A program made the translations under genes and the position numbers. This document shows positions 12,001-24,000 of a DNA stretch of 64,000 nucleotides, one piece after another (position 1 is the stretch's first letter; each line of letters opens with the position of its first letter). A model generated the notes under the pieces. The model worked only from the letters and a program-made list of their open reading frames with translations, searched no databases and was not told where the DNA came from. This DNA is from Eutreptiella sp. 'Long Island Sound 2002' (taxonomy: Eukaryota > Euglenozoa > Euglenophyceae > Eutreptiales > Eutreptiaceae). The stretch is from contig OZ038382.1 in NCBI GenBank assembly GCA_964036045.1, forward strand, positions 128,216,556 through 128,280,555, given 5' to 3'.

Positions 12001-15000
12001 CTAATGTGTGCAAGGCACTTAGTGATGGCCATGGCTCGTTTCGCCCATCCTTGGCAGAGGTCGAGGCATTGCTTGGTGACGATTGGGGGCCGCCACTACA
12101 TGCCACGGTTGCAGATCCATTGGCTCAACAATATGAGTTCGAGGCACGCCATTTCAGGGACCTCACCTCCGAGAGCTATGTCACAGATTGTGCTCAAATT
12201 GTGGTGTATTGCTGGTGGGCAGCCCAGACCGCTATCAGTGCAGGATAGATTGTGGTTATTGCGTGAGATGGCACAAGCTACTTTGTACTACAGTGGTTCC
12301 AAGTTGGCCCCCACACCCAGGACCCGGGCAATGCATTGGGAGGTGTCTCGGTTGTACCCCACGCCCAAATCTGCAGACCCCCTTGACACATGCTTTTTTT
12401 GCGATGGCACACCCGCCATAGCGTGCCAGGAATGTAAGGTTCTTCATTTTACTTTCCATACCACTGTCTTGTGTCAATCCGAGATTTGTGTAGGATTGCG
12501 CCAATTCTGGGCGGCCAACGGTGCTGCTGCTGTTGTTGCTTTTGCTGCAATTACTGCTGCCAATGCCACTCATGCCACTCCTGCCAATGCCAATGCCACT
12601 GATGACACCCGTCCCGGTGTGTGGATCTGTCGGAAGTGGTATGCGTTGCCTCCTCAATACCGGGCAAACTTTGAATTTTTGGCAAAATATTTAATTCACA
12701 GTCTGGATTCTGGTGATTTCAGTGTGTCCGCAAAAAAAAAATTAATGCAAAAAAATCAAATAATTATGGCATTCGGCAGCACATTCTTGAAGAAATGTAC
12801 GCAGATTTAAAGGAAATTCCTGGCATACATAAAGCACTGTGCAGTGTAGTGTCTTGTGTCAGGGAGGGCAGATTGGTGCAGTAGTACAGTGGTATATGCA
12901 CAGCCTTGCGAAATAGGGGTCCTGGGTTCCATCCCAGTTGGACCCAAACTGCTGGCGCTTTTTTTTTTGGCCATCAGTCCTGTTGTCAAACTGCTGGCAA
13001 AAAGACGCAAAAAGAAAAATCTGGCTAAATAAATCGCAGAAATTCAATTAAATATAGCCTTTGCTAGGGTTCAATAGGGTGCCGCAAAATGCCTATTTAC
13101 CAAAAAAATTGCAAAAAAATATAATTTCAGTTTTTTTGGACAAAAACATTTTTTTTTGCTAAATATTAATTCCAATCTCCAAACGCAAAAATTCAAGTTC
13201 TACAAAAGTTCGCGGTTTGCGCGGTATCCCCTAAATGCTGATGGTCAATTGGAAAATGACCAAGAATTTTGCAGAAAGCTGCATTTGGAAAAGAAAACAC
13301 ATCTCTTTGAGAGATGCAAGCTGAATCCCACACCGAGAGGCAAGCCTCACTATAGAGATACTAAGGCCGACTTGATCTTCAAGCGTGTCTTTTGTAACTA
13401 CTTGTAAGTAGTTGGCCCCACCCTCCCTCCCTCCTCTGTGCATGCATGCATATGATACTCAACCCTCTTTGGTGAAGTGGTTGTGTGATCCCTCCCTCCT
13501 GTGTGCATGCATGCATACGGTACTCAACCCTCCTTGGTGAAGCGGTTGTGTGATTCCTCTCTCCTCCGTGCATGCATGCATACGAGGCTCAACCCTCGAA
13601 AGCGAAGTGGTTGTGTGACCCCCCCCCCCCTTCGTACAGCGCACTGCCTAGGCCCCACTGCAGGGCCTTGGTAGGACAAACACCCACTGCAGCGCACTGC
13701 CTAGGCCCCACCTGAGGGCCTTGGTAGGACAAACACCCACTGCAGCGCACTGCCTAGGCCCCACTGGAGGGCCTTGGTAGGACAAACACTAGTGCCCAAT
13801 CCCAATTATACTCAATTATATGATCTTGGCCGAGTGCCAACGAAATTGGTGTGCATGATGGTTTGGCCCGGGTGGGGCGCCACTAACACAAGTGGCCGGG
13901 AATCGACCTAGGGGCTTTATGCCCTTAAACAAAAGTACCACCTACCATCAAAGTGTGCAGTTTTTTGTGCAATTTTTTTCAAAAAAATTTGTCTTTTTGC
14001 TTAGTAAAAAAAAGATTTTTTTTAAAAAAAATTTAGAAAATTTTTTTTACTAAGTTTTACCTCAAATCCACTAAGTTTTACCACATTTTACTAAGTTTTA
14101 CCTCGTCTGGTACTCAGTTTTACCAAATACCCGGAATGTTGAGCGCCGAGAGACAATTTTGCGGAAGGGATCCAAAGGTTTCTTTCTGAGAAACGATCCG
14201 GCAATGACGTTTGCATGGGGTTTGGGGTGCGCAGGTCTGGGGAGGAGTATGGGGGTGGTATGGTAGAGGGATTGGGGGGGGGGGGGGCAACTACCTTTCA
14301 GAGGAGACAAGGGATGAGCCGGGGAAGGCATAAGGCAAGGCTACGCGGAAGGGAGGTGGTCCAGAAAGGCTGGTTGGTTACCGTGTGGTACAACCAGTCT
14401 CCTGTGCTGTACACGGGGGGGGGGGGATTTCGCGATGGGAATATTGGGAAATTGTGGGAAATTTCGCATTTCAAATGTGTGCGAAATTTCCCGCTCAATT
14501 TTTAGGCTGCGGTGCGAAATAAACCCGGTGCGAAATTTAGCCACGATGCTTGATCTAGAGTTATTTGAAATGCGGAAAAGCGCCCAGGAATCGAACCAAC
14601 GCCACCTCAGGTGAGAGTGTAGGTGCATACCACTAGGGTATCACATGACTCTGCTTAACTAGTGATTATGGGTAGCATAGATTCCGCACAGGCTTCCAAA
14701 AAAAAACACACATACTTTGGGTTTCAGGTCACTATGCAAAGCCCTGGTGATGGTTTTTTTTAACCAAAAATGGTCCGCCCGGTACACTGGCCCGTACAGT
14801 GGACAATCCTGGAAGGTGCGAAATTTCCCGCTCAATTTTCAGGCCACTACGCGAAATAAACCCGGCGCCAAATTTTATCGTGCGAAAAATTCCCTGTGCA
14901 AAATCCCCCCCCCCCCCCCTGTATGTTTGTATGACCTGCTTGTTGGTCAAGGTCAGCTGTGGGTGGCAGTGGGGACGGGGTGGTTTTCGTAAGAGTCCAA

Positions 15001-18000
15001 TGTCAGTCCCACTGCTCACAATTGCAGCATACTGCCTCAGCGTCTCCACTCCCTGCCAGTCCTTCCAGGGTTCACAACTAGTAATGCCCCTCCCCCCCCC
15101 CCCACACAGATGTGGGGATATTAACACAGGGCCATGGTTTTCACAAAGTTCTACACATCGCTGGGGCGCTGTATTTCTGGGCAATTTCGTGACAGTGTCG
15201 CAAGTGGAGTGCCCCATGTGCCATAGGTCTGGCATTTCGTGACGGTTTTCTACTGGGTCTGAGGGCTGGTGCATGGGGAGAAGAGCTTGTCATTTCTCGT
15301 ACAGTGCTGGAGTGCTGGGCAGTCAGGTCCAGGGAATGGCACAGGAACTTTCTCATCAAGACAAGTGACAAAAAATGCAAAAAAAAATCGGTCCGGGAAC
15401 TGAACCCACGTCAGCCAAATTTTAGACCAGTGCATACACCACTGGACCACCGCCTAAAACTGTCATAATATGGCTCAGGGACCATGTACAGACCGAGAGA
15501 CAAATTTTTTTTTCGAAAATTGCGAGATATTTTGGGTTTCCACATGACTCCAACGACAGAGCAACCAAAAGGAATGTGTGTTTGGGGCCTGGGACTGAGA
15601 TCCAGAGCCTGTTTTGGCGAAAAATCGGTCCGCCGATTTGTTCGCCGATTTGTTGGGATTCCTTCGCCGATTTGGGGGCTGGGTTGCACGCAAGTGTTAT
15701 CCGGAGAAATGCGTTTTCTCCGGATAAGGGCTTATCCGGAGAATTGCACAAAATGGCCACCAGAAGCCGAGAAATGGCGATTCCCAGCTGTGAACACGGG
15801 ATTCGAACCGCCGCTGTGACAGGGGATCAACACTACACTGGCGTTGGCTACATTGCATGAGGGTCTTTCGAAATCGCAAACAAAAGAGATTTCAATTGTC
15901 AAAAAAATTTTCAGATTTTTGGATGCATTGTTCACTGGCGATTTCGTTTTACCCTCAATAAGTATGATAATATTTCTTCCACGACTGCACGCATAGTTCG
16001 TTGATGGTCTAGTGGTATCATCGGTGTCCGAGATTTTTCTTTCTCTGGTTCGAATCCCGCTGGCCGAATTTTGGCGCTGACTTGCTTTTTTGCACGATAA
16101 CTTGCGCTGCACAGATTGCTGCACAAATTTGGGGAGCGGGATTCGAACCGGGCATTAAAACATCAGGCATATTACCTATGGAGCGAGCAACAGATAAATC
16201 GCCAGCAGACAATGCATCCAAAATTCTGACAATTGAATTTCTTTTTTGCTTGCGGTTGGATCTCTTTTGTCTGTTATTTGGAAACCCCTAATGTGCCAGT
16301 GTTTGGTTTTGGTTTGGTTTCGGTTTGGTTTGTTGTGTCAGTGCCCGCTGTCAGCGGCGGTTCGAATCCCGTGTTCACAGCTGGGGATCGCCATTCTGGC
16401 GGCTGTGCGCCGCAATTCTCCGGATAAGCCCTTATCCGGAGAAAACGCATTTCTCCGGATAACACTTGCGTGGGTTGCATGGGTCAGCCAAGGAATCAGA
16501 CCCCCCCCCCCCCCCATGGCTCCACACTCAGGCTACTAGGGGGTAAAATGCTGTGCGACAAAGAATTGTGTTGCGGAGGTGACCAAACAGATGGCTTTAC
16601 ATCAACACCACACTGACAGTACTGCTCATGTACCCGCGAAGCTCCATGAGATATTTTCTACTCACGTCGGGTTGTACGACCCTGGGCGGGAGGCGTCGTA
16701 CGAGGGGGCCGTCGAGGGCCTCACCATCACCCGACCCATCAAGCCCCTTGGCCAGGCAGCCCCCCCCCCCCCCCCACTCGCAGCACCACGGCCCCTGCGC
16801 CCCCCCCCCCCCCCCGCAGCAACCCCCCCAGTGCAGCCGCGCATTTCCGCACCACCCTGGGCGCCATGGGCACTGTTTATTCGCCAACGTCATTGCCAAT
16901 CCACTGCTGTTTGTGTTGCCATGCATTGCTCTTTCTGTTGAAATGGACGCCAGGTGTAATCGCCCGTGTGAGATGCAGAACTTTGTGTACAGGGGGGGGA
17001 AAAATTTGGGCGCGGGGAAAAGTTGTTTGGACAAATTTCGAAGCCCTCCCTCGTACCAAATATTTCCTTCAATTTTAAGGATTCTTTGTGCCATATTGAG
17101 CCAGAAGGTGCCATAACGACACCTTTTTTTTTTCACTATGACATGCACACTCTGATGTTACAATTCTGCTAGATCATGATGTAGCTTAGTTGGTAGTTGC
17201 GCTAGGTTCTGGGTCTAAGGGTCCGGGGTTCAAACCCAGCTTAGGGTATATTTTTTGCTTCGTTTTTTTTGCCTTTTTTATGTCTGCACATCTGCATGTC
17301 ATCTGAACGTCACCTGAACGTTGTATTTATGCCCCCCTGCCTGCACTGTGCCTGCACCTGCACCTGGGAGGGAAGGTAACATAGAGATGAGACGCGGTGT
17401 CGATTGACACTGTGTTCTCTGTAGGTCCGCACTGCCGTGGACGTTGGTGTACATCTAGCAGGCTGAGCAATTGACAAGTGATCTGCAACTGCCCACCAGG
17501 AAATAACAGCAACCATCCAGAGCCCACCAGGAAATAACAGCAACCATCCAGAGCCCACCAGGAAATATCAGTAACCATCCAGAGCCCACCAGGAAATAAC
17601 AGCAACCATCCAAAGCCTACCAGGAAATATCAGTAACCATCCAGAGCCCACCAGGAAATAACAGCAACCATCCAGAGCCCAGCCGGAATCCACAATGAAC
17701 ATCCACTAGGAAGTAGCAGCAAGGGGCCGCATACCAAATTTTTCCTTCATTTCTAAGGAGCAATACCAATTTTTTACCCCTTTAATTTTGGTCATCCGAG
17801 AAAAAAACCTCTTAAAATTTTTCCCCCCCCTGTAATTGTAATGCAGTTTTGATGGAGGGGTTATTTGGGGCTATGTGAGGGTTTGTTTGGGGCCGTGTGC
17901 ATGTGTCCTATTTTGCTTTCCTGTCATTTGACACAGATTGGTGTGGGTGCCTGAAGTGTACCCTGAAGCAGCAGCTGTTGAAAAGGAGCTGAAGGAGCGG

Positions 18001-21000
18001 CCTCCATCGCGGCACACACCGCCCGCCACACCTCCTGCTGTGTACACAATGCCTCAAGTGGCAAGGTCCGCATTTGATCGCTTTTCCAATCTGCATCCCA
18101 GGTCGTCGTTGGCGGCAGCGGCAGCGGTAGTGGCGGCGGCGTCCTTGTCGTTGTCGTTGTCGTCATTATCACCATGATGAATAGCGATGAACAAAGACAA
18201 CCCGCCCCCAAACCAAACCTCAGGAACAGCGACAGACGACGACGAACAAATGCAACTGTCTGCTGTGCCGCGCAGGGTCGTTGGGGAGGGTGGGAGGGTG
18301 GCTCTGATTTCGCATTTGTTCGCCGCTTCGTTTTGTTCCTCTTTCGTGTTGGCTGGTGCCCTGCCAAAACCCCTGCCATGAACACAATAATCCGATCCTC
18401 TGCTCCCTCTGTCACAGCGATGAAGATGCCCTGCCTCCTGAAGAGGAGATTGGCTTTTTGATGGTGTGTTGGTGCCGGCATGTGCTGTGCGTTGCTGCTG
18501 TGGAGGCATGCGGGGGGAGGCGGGGCCAGACCTTTACTTAAGGGTAGTCCCACCCCACAGGGGGGGGGGGGGGGTCTGTGGCCTGTGGGTGGGTGGGTTA
18601 GTTTGGTTTGGGGCAGTTTGGCCCAAAGTGCCTCCCTGGGTGGATGGGTGGGTGGGTGGCCTTTGTTTGTGCATGAGAACACAATTTTCACTGAGAGAAT
18701 GGTGTCAAAAAGTGCCAAAAATTTCCGCTCCGTAGGCAGTGGGAATTGAACCAACTCTTCGTGTGTTCGTCGGCGTAGTGATCTACCGCTAGGGTAGATG
18801 TGCAATATTTCTGTTCAAAGATCGCACAGTGACTGAAGGACAAGTTTTTTGGGGGGGAAATACACAGGGTTTTTCTGTTACCAGCTGAGTGTAACAGCAC
18901 AGAACCCCCCCCCCCCCGCCCGCTTAGGGGGGGGATACGGTGGTCTGGGTGGGTGGGTGGGTGGGTGGGTCTGCTTGGGTGCGTGGGTGGGCTGCCTGGT
19001 CCTGAGGCAGGCCAGAATGATCCCCCCCCCCCCCTTTGCTAAGCAAAGGTCTGGGCGGGGCTCAGTGCCTCCGGTCACATCCCAACAACAGCTCATGCCA
19101 GCCACTGTGCGTCCCACTTGACAGTGGATGTGAGACTGGGGGCCAAATAGCAGATCAAGCGCTGGAGCAGTGCATTCTGAGAACCAGACCCCTCTATTGT
19201 CGGAACCGAAAGTGACGAAAATTGACGAAAACTCACTGTTTTTGCTGAGTGCTGCAGATGACCTCCTCTGCAGCACAAGTGTGCGCTGTTTTCTTCATCT
19301 GCTTCCTTCTTCTAAAACTTTGCGGCTATGAACCTGCCGTGCCCCACTTTATGAAGGACGCCTTTGCAGACAGCTCCGCCTTTGCAGACAGCTCTCGCGT
19401 CTTCCAATGAGTTTAACGAGCGTCCTCCTTATGGCGTCAGTGCACTTTGTCCGTTGCCTCCCACTGTCGTCGGTCTCGCTTTTATAGCGTGTTAGTCCCC
19501 TTTCACTTGAATGTTCAGTATGTGCCCCCCCCCCCCCCCACCCCCACTTCGTGCCCTTTCTCCCTTTGCCCCCTTTGGTGGCTCGAGGGAAGCAATCAGC
19601 AGTTGAAGAGTCAGTGAATGTGGTTCGTCACTCACTGGACGTTGTTCTGCTGGTTGTATCGCGGGGTGTTCATTTTACCAATGCCATGCCATGCGTGTTT
19701 GCAGCTCACGGGCTTCTTGAGAGGCAGAGAGGCCCTCGAGTATGAGGAGAGGATTGATCGTCTGCAGTGCGAAGAGGTGCTCCAGCCTGAACCATCATCC
19801 CTCGTGTGCACATGTGTGTTGTTGACTGCTTCCTCCTCAACCGCAATCTTGACGTATGATCCCCTGAAGCCTCGTTTTTGAACCTGGGGCTTTAGCCTTC
19901 CACCCATCTTCGGTGTCTCAGTCTACTCCACAAAAGTTTGTTGTTTACAGTTTGGTTTGGGGCCTTCACAACACTCTGATGTATGAAGGAAGAACAAACC
20001 CACGAAACTTGGGATTTGAGGATCAACATTGGAGTGTAATGAACCCAGCATTGTGCAACGCGTTTTTTAGGGGCGGGATGCCCACGAAAGGTCTGGGATT
20101 CAACGAGAAGACTCCATTCATGCCTGCCATTGTGACCCCCAGCACAGTCTGTCCAGTGCAGTGCTCTGACACTCGGCATGCTAAGGGTTGTGGAGGTTCA
20201 TTTGGCCTCAGAGACATTGTTCCGCAGTCAGGCCATGGACCCTCCATGTGGAACTCACCTGACATCACTCGCCGTGCACCGGATGTAATGTGGGAGTGAC
20301 TCTAGGAGTACAAATCTGCCAGGGGGTCAACCTTGTGGTTGTCCTTGCTCATGGCGAGTTTGTGTTGGGGTGGTTTTCGGGATGGATAATGCATACGTCA
20401 GACACTACAGACGTGGAGGTGCAATGGGATTGGGACGCAGCATTCATTGGTGTTGCACACACGGCCCAGACCGCACCAAGAGTGGCATCGACCTCATGCA
20501 CTTCCGAAAGGGGAGGGGTTGTGCTGTGGGTGAACGGTACTGCAGTCTTGTGCCGGTGCCGCCTAACGCACTGAAGAATTGTCACATAATTGACCGACTG
20601 AGGCACAGGGAGGGAGCGGCAGGGCACACGGGGAATGCGGAGGTATTGCTGGCGGAGGGACACAGGGCACACGGCAATTCGCAACCTGCTAGACGTGGCC
20701 GCTTCACCTATCCGAGAGCAACATGCGCTTTGGCCTGTGGACCTTCCTTGTGCAGGCTGGCGTTGTGAGCATTTCACATTGTTTCATAGTTTTTGATCCG
20801 TGGATTTCTGCTGAACGCTGAGAAATACGAATGGAAATTTGCATCGTTGCTTGAGGAAGAGAACTTCGCCCGCAAAAATGTGGGTTTGATCGAGAGGGCC
20901 TGGATCCGCTACCAGTTTCGCAAGATTCCTGTCCGGTATGGCGTGTTTTGTGAAGCGTGGGTGTGGTGCCTGGAAGGGCATGGGTTCGCTGCTTGTGCAT

Positions 21001-24000
21001 TAGCTCATGTGGTTTGTGTGTATGTGATGTGAGATATGATGTGTGACTCTGCTCGCTTGTGTGTATGGGGCTACTGCGCGCAATTTTTTATGGCGTGTGT
21101 AGTCTGTGTATGTACATCTCTATGTGTCTGTGCGTACAGGGAAGGTGGTTTGTCAACAGGGGGGGGGGGGTCAATGTGTATGTTGTAATACGTGTAATTT
21201 TTTTCAGGCCTCAGAAATGCCCGTTTCGTTACCGTGCGCTTATCCCCGCAATGGGCTGATTTAGGGAAAATGTGGGGAAATGGGGAAAAATGGGGAATTT
21301 TGGGGCTGAAATGGTCAAAAAAACATGGTGTTGAATGGCAGCAAGGCCGCGGGGGGGGGTGCACTGGTGAAAGCTCCCGAAGGAAAAATGGGGGAAAGTG
21401 GGAGGAAATTGGGGGGAAATGGGGAAACCAAACCAGTCCACCCGGGCCCCACAATTTTCATTATTTGCCCCCACCTCCCCCCCATAACACCCCATTTCCC
21501 CCCAGTTGCCCCCCCCCCCCCATTTCCCCCCATTTTTCTTGGTACTGGGTACATTTCAGTACGTTGCTGGGTATATTACCACCCACCTCGTTCGGGAGGC
21601 CTGTTTTTTTTTTGTGGTAAATGTGTGTAACAAATCGTCACACTGTATAATTTTTTTTTGCGGTAAGTCGTGTAAACCCGTACTTGCATTGCCGCCAAAA
21701 AAAATTGCACAATCTGACTTTTTTTTTGCGTGCGTTTACCGCAAAAAAAATACACAATTTGACAATTTTTTTTACATGCGTTTGCCGCAAAAAAAAATTA
21801 CACAACGTGACACGGGACGCGTTTACTATCTACCATGTTATATTGCATGCTATTATATTGGCCCCATGCCAGTGCCTTGGTGGCCTATAATGGTGGCACT
21901 AATGTTGGCCATGGCCCTATCAGGACTCTTTTCTTGAGCCTGATTTTGTTCCCAGTACTGGCACACTGGATGTTGGCCATGGCCCTATCGGGACTCTTTT
22001 CTTGGGCCTGATTTTGTTTCTAGTGCCAATGACACCATGTGGTACTATGTTATATTGGCCGAGTCCCAACTGATTGGTGGCCACACAGAGTACAATATGC
22101 ACTGTGGACTCGGCGTCCCATCGTTTAGGTCGCTATGGGGTACCGCATGGAACCGGCAATTGTACATATTGCGCGTGTATTGCAAAAGTTGCATTTCTTT
22201 CAATTTTTTTTTTTTTTTATATTTTGCACGACTTACTGCAAGAAAAAATAATTACATGCACAGGGGCCATTGACTTTGGGGCTTTCCGGACACGCCGATG
22301 GTATGGGCAAACCCCCCGGTTTTTCCACGTCCCCAAAATTGGTGAAAAATGACAATATGCATATTCACCAAACCCCCCTTTTTTTAGCTAGGATTAAGGT
22401 TTCACATGGTCAAAGTGGTAAACCTTTGATTGTTGGTTGTGTTTGTACACTTGCTGTCTTTCTTTCCCTCTCATCCCATGTGCCATGGTGAACCCCATGA
22501 GCGGTTCTGTTTTGCTGTTGATCTCAGTTCAATGAAGCGCAATGAATTGCACTCTTTTCTCGTTGGAGACATATGGGGTGGCCAATGCATGCAGTCTGTT
22601 TGGGGCCGTGGGTTGCATTGCCGATGACTTTAAGGAAACGGCTCCCCTCCTGGCAGGGGGTGTGGGCAGCTTTAGGCACCGGCTCTGTAGCTTGGTGAGG
22701 GCTCAGAGTGGAGGAGCTCGCTTCCTAAAAGCTTACCCCTTGGGCCACCGCGTCCTTGCCCAAGGTATCTTGCTATGAACACTGGGTGAAATCATTTATG
22801 TCCTGATTTTTGCGCAGAATTCGCCGCTCTACGTGCAATTTTTCGTACAATAGAGACCCCCCCCTCTTTTTTCCAAGGCCCAAATTTTAGGGGTCAATCT
22901 TGAAATAACTCCCCCCTTTTTTTGGACCCCCCAAAAGTAGACAAAACATCAGCTTGTCCGAAATTACCGATATCGATGGCCCCTGTACACACATTTACAA
23001 AAAAAATTAAATCTTTTTCATGATTTACACGTCTTACCGCGAAAAAAAAATACACGCATGTACTGCAAAAAAAATTACATGATTTGACAATCTTTTTGTA
23101 CACCAGTTACATTTTCACAGGCTCAATTGACAGGGACCATTATTCCGATTGGTGCCAGAAGCCCAAGAAGGGTCAATGGTAGCCTACCACAAAATTTCCA
23201 CATGCAAGTAGGTCCATCAGATGTTGCTAAGATGAAATAATGTTTGGTTCTCCTATCGTATGTGCATACAAGCCTGCCATTGACCCTGAACCTGAGCACC
23301 AACAAAGTTGAATACCGAGCTGCTGGGGCACTCGGGGAACATGTGCGATCATCCATACCCGCCAAATACTGCATACCTCATGCACAGACCCCTCACCCGC
23401 TCTTTGATCTTATACCACAAGGTAATTCATACCACTGAAAGGTGAGCGCTGCAGGTATGCGGTTGCCCATGTTACCCATAGTTAGCCTTAGGGTTATGGT
23501 CACTGCACTGGTGGAACCACTAAGGCTTTGTTTCCCACCCCTTGTTGCAAGCAGCAAGCAGCAAGGATGCGCAAAATGGCAATCAGCACTCTGTTGTGGT
23601 GGTTCGGATTCCGCCCAGAGATCACGGCCTGCGCGGGAGTCTTCCCAAGGATTTGGCAGCTTGTGGTGCAGTGCACTCTGGCAGTGGCTCTTGCATGTGT
23701 GGATTTGTGTTTGTGTTTTGGGAAGGCATCCACCAATGTCCGTTTCCGCTGTTTCCACAACGATGCCCCGGGTAACAGTCACCAGATAGAAGTGGTTTGT
23801 GCAGTGGACTAGGGTAGAGGACACACGACTACTGCACGTTCCCCGCCTTGGGTACTGGTTCCTCCTGTGCCATGTGAGGGGGAGTCCTAGTTGCCGACGT
23901 CAAGGATGAGAGAAGTCATGTGGTTCGTGGTGTTTGTCATTTCGTGTGCTGTTTGGCTCCAATCATGACCTGTTTGGCTCCAATCATGACCTGTGGTACA

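Larger units (their letters stand above)
6235..17936 (+). other. Intron 7: 11.7-kb intron filled with repeats
   Basis: The donor CA|gtatgt at 6235 and the acceptor gacacag ending at 17936 are both strong, and joining CA to A restores a Gln codon with the frame open on both sides. The intron holds an 85-bp satellite array, a cysteine-rich ORF pair, minisatellites and nine SINE-like elements, each listed separately. Other stretches, such as 10706-11555 and 16480-17170, show C/G runs and no gene. A decayed satellite-like fragment, cagacggcagggga, is at about 10817-10831. Confidence 0.55.
18464..19704 (+). other. Intron 9 with GGGT repeats
   Basis: This 1.24-kb intron contains G/C runs, GGGT tetranucleotide tracts (about 18583-18599, 18641-18658 and 18945-18971) with G-quadruplex potential, a SINE-like element and a small inverted-repeat element. 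The protein-like ATG at 19258, followed by seven codons, is too short to call an exon. Confidence 0.55.

Noticed and set aside
17176-17256. Functional tRNA gene
   Set aside because: Boxes A and B are good, but the acceptor and lower T stem do not pair.
17924-18805. 293-codon minus-strand ORF
   Set aside because: It is antisense to exons 8 and 9 and has Pro/His/Arg low-complexity content typical of a shadow frame.
19913-20768. Coding element in intron 10 (ORFs of about 95-140 codons)
   Set aside because: Frames conflict, both strands are equally open, and no motif or splice pairing supports any one of them.
21208-21259. Short terminal exon (PQKCPFRYRALIPAMG then stop)
   Set aside because: It fits the phase after exon 11, but exon 12 at 24002 fits equally and continues to the convincing Pro/Tyr/Gly exon. 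It is kept only as a possible alternative 3' end.
23123-23404. ORFs on both strands near 23.1-23.4 kb (plus frame ending DLIPQ before gtaatt)
   Set aside because: A donor-like site exists but no acceptor, and the opposite strand is as open. Evidence is too thin for an exon call.
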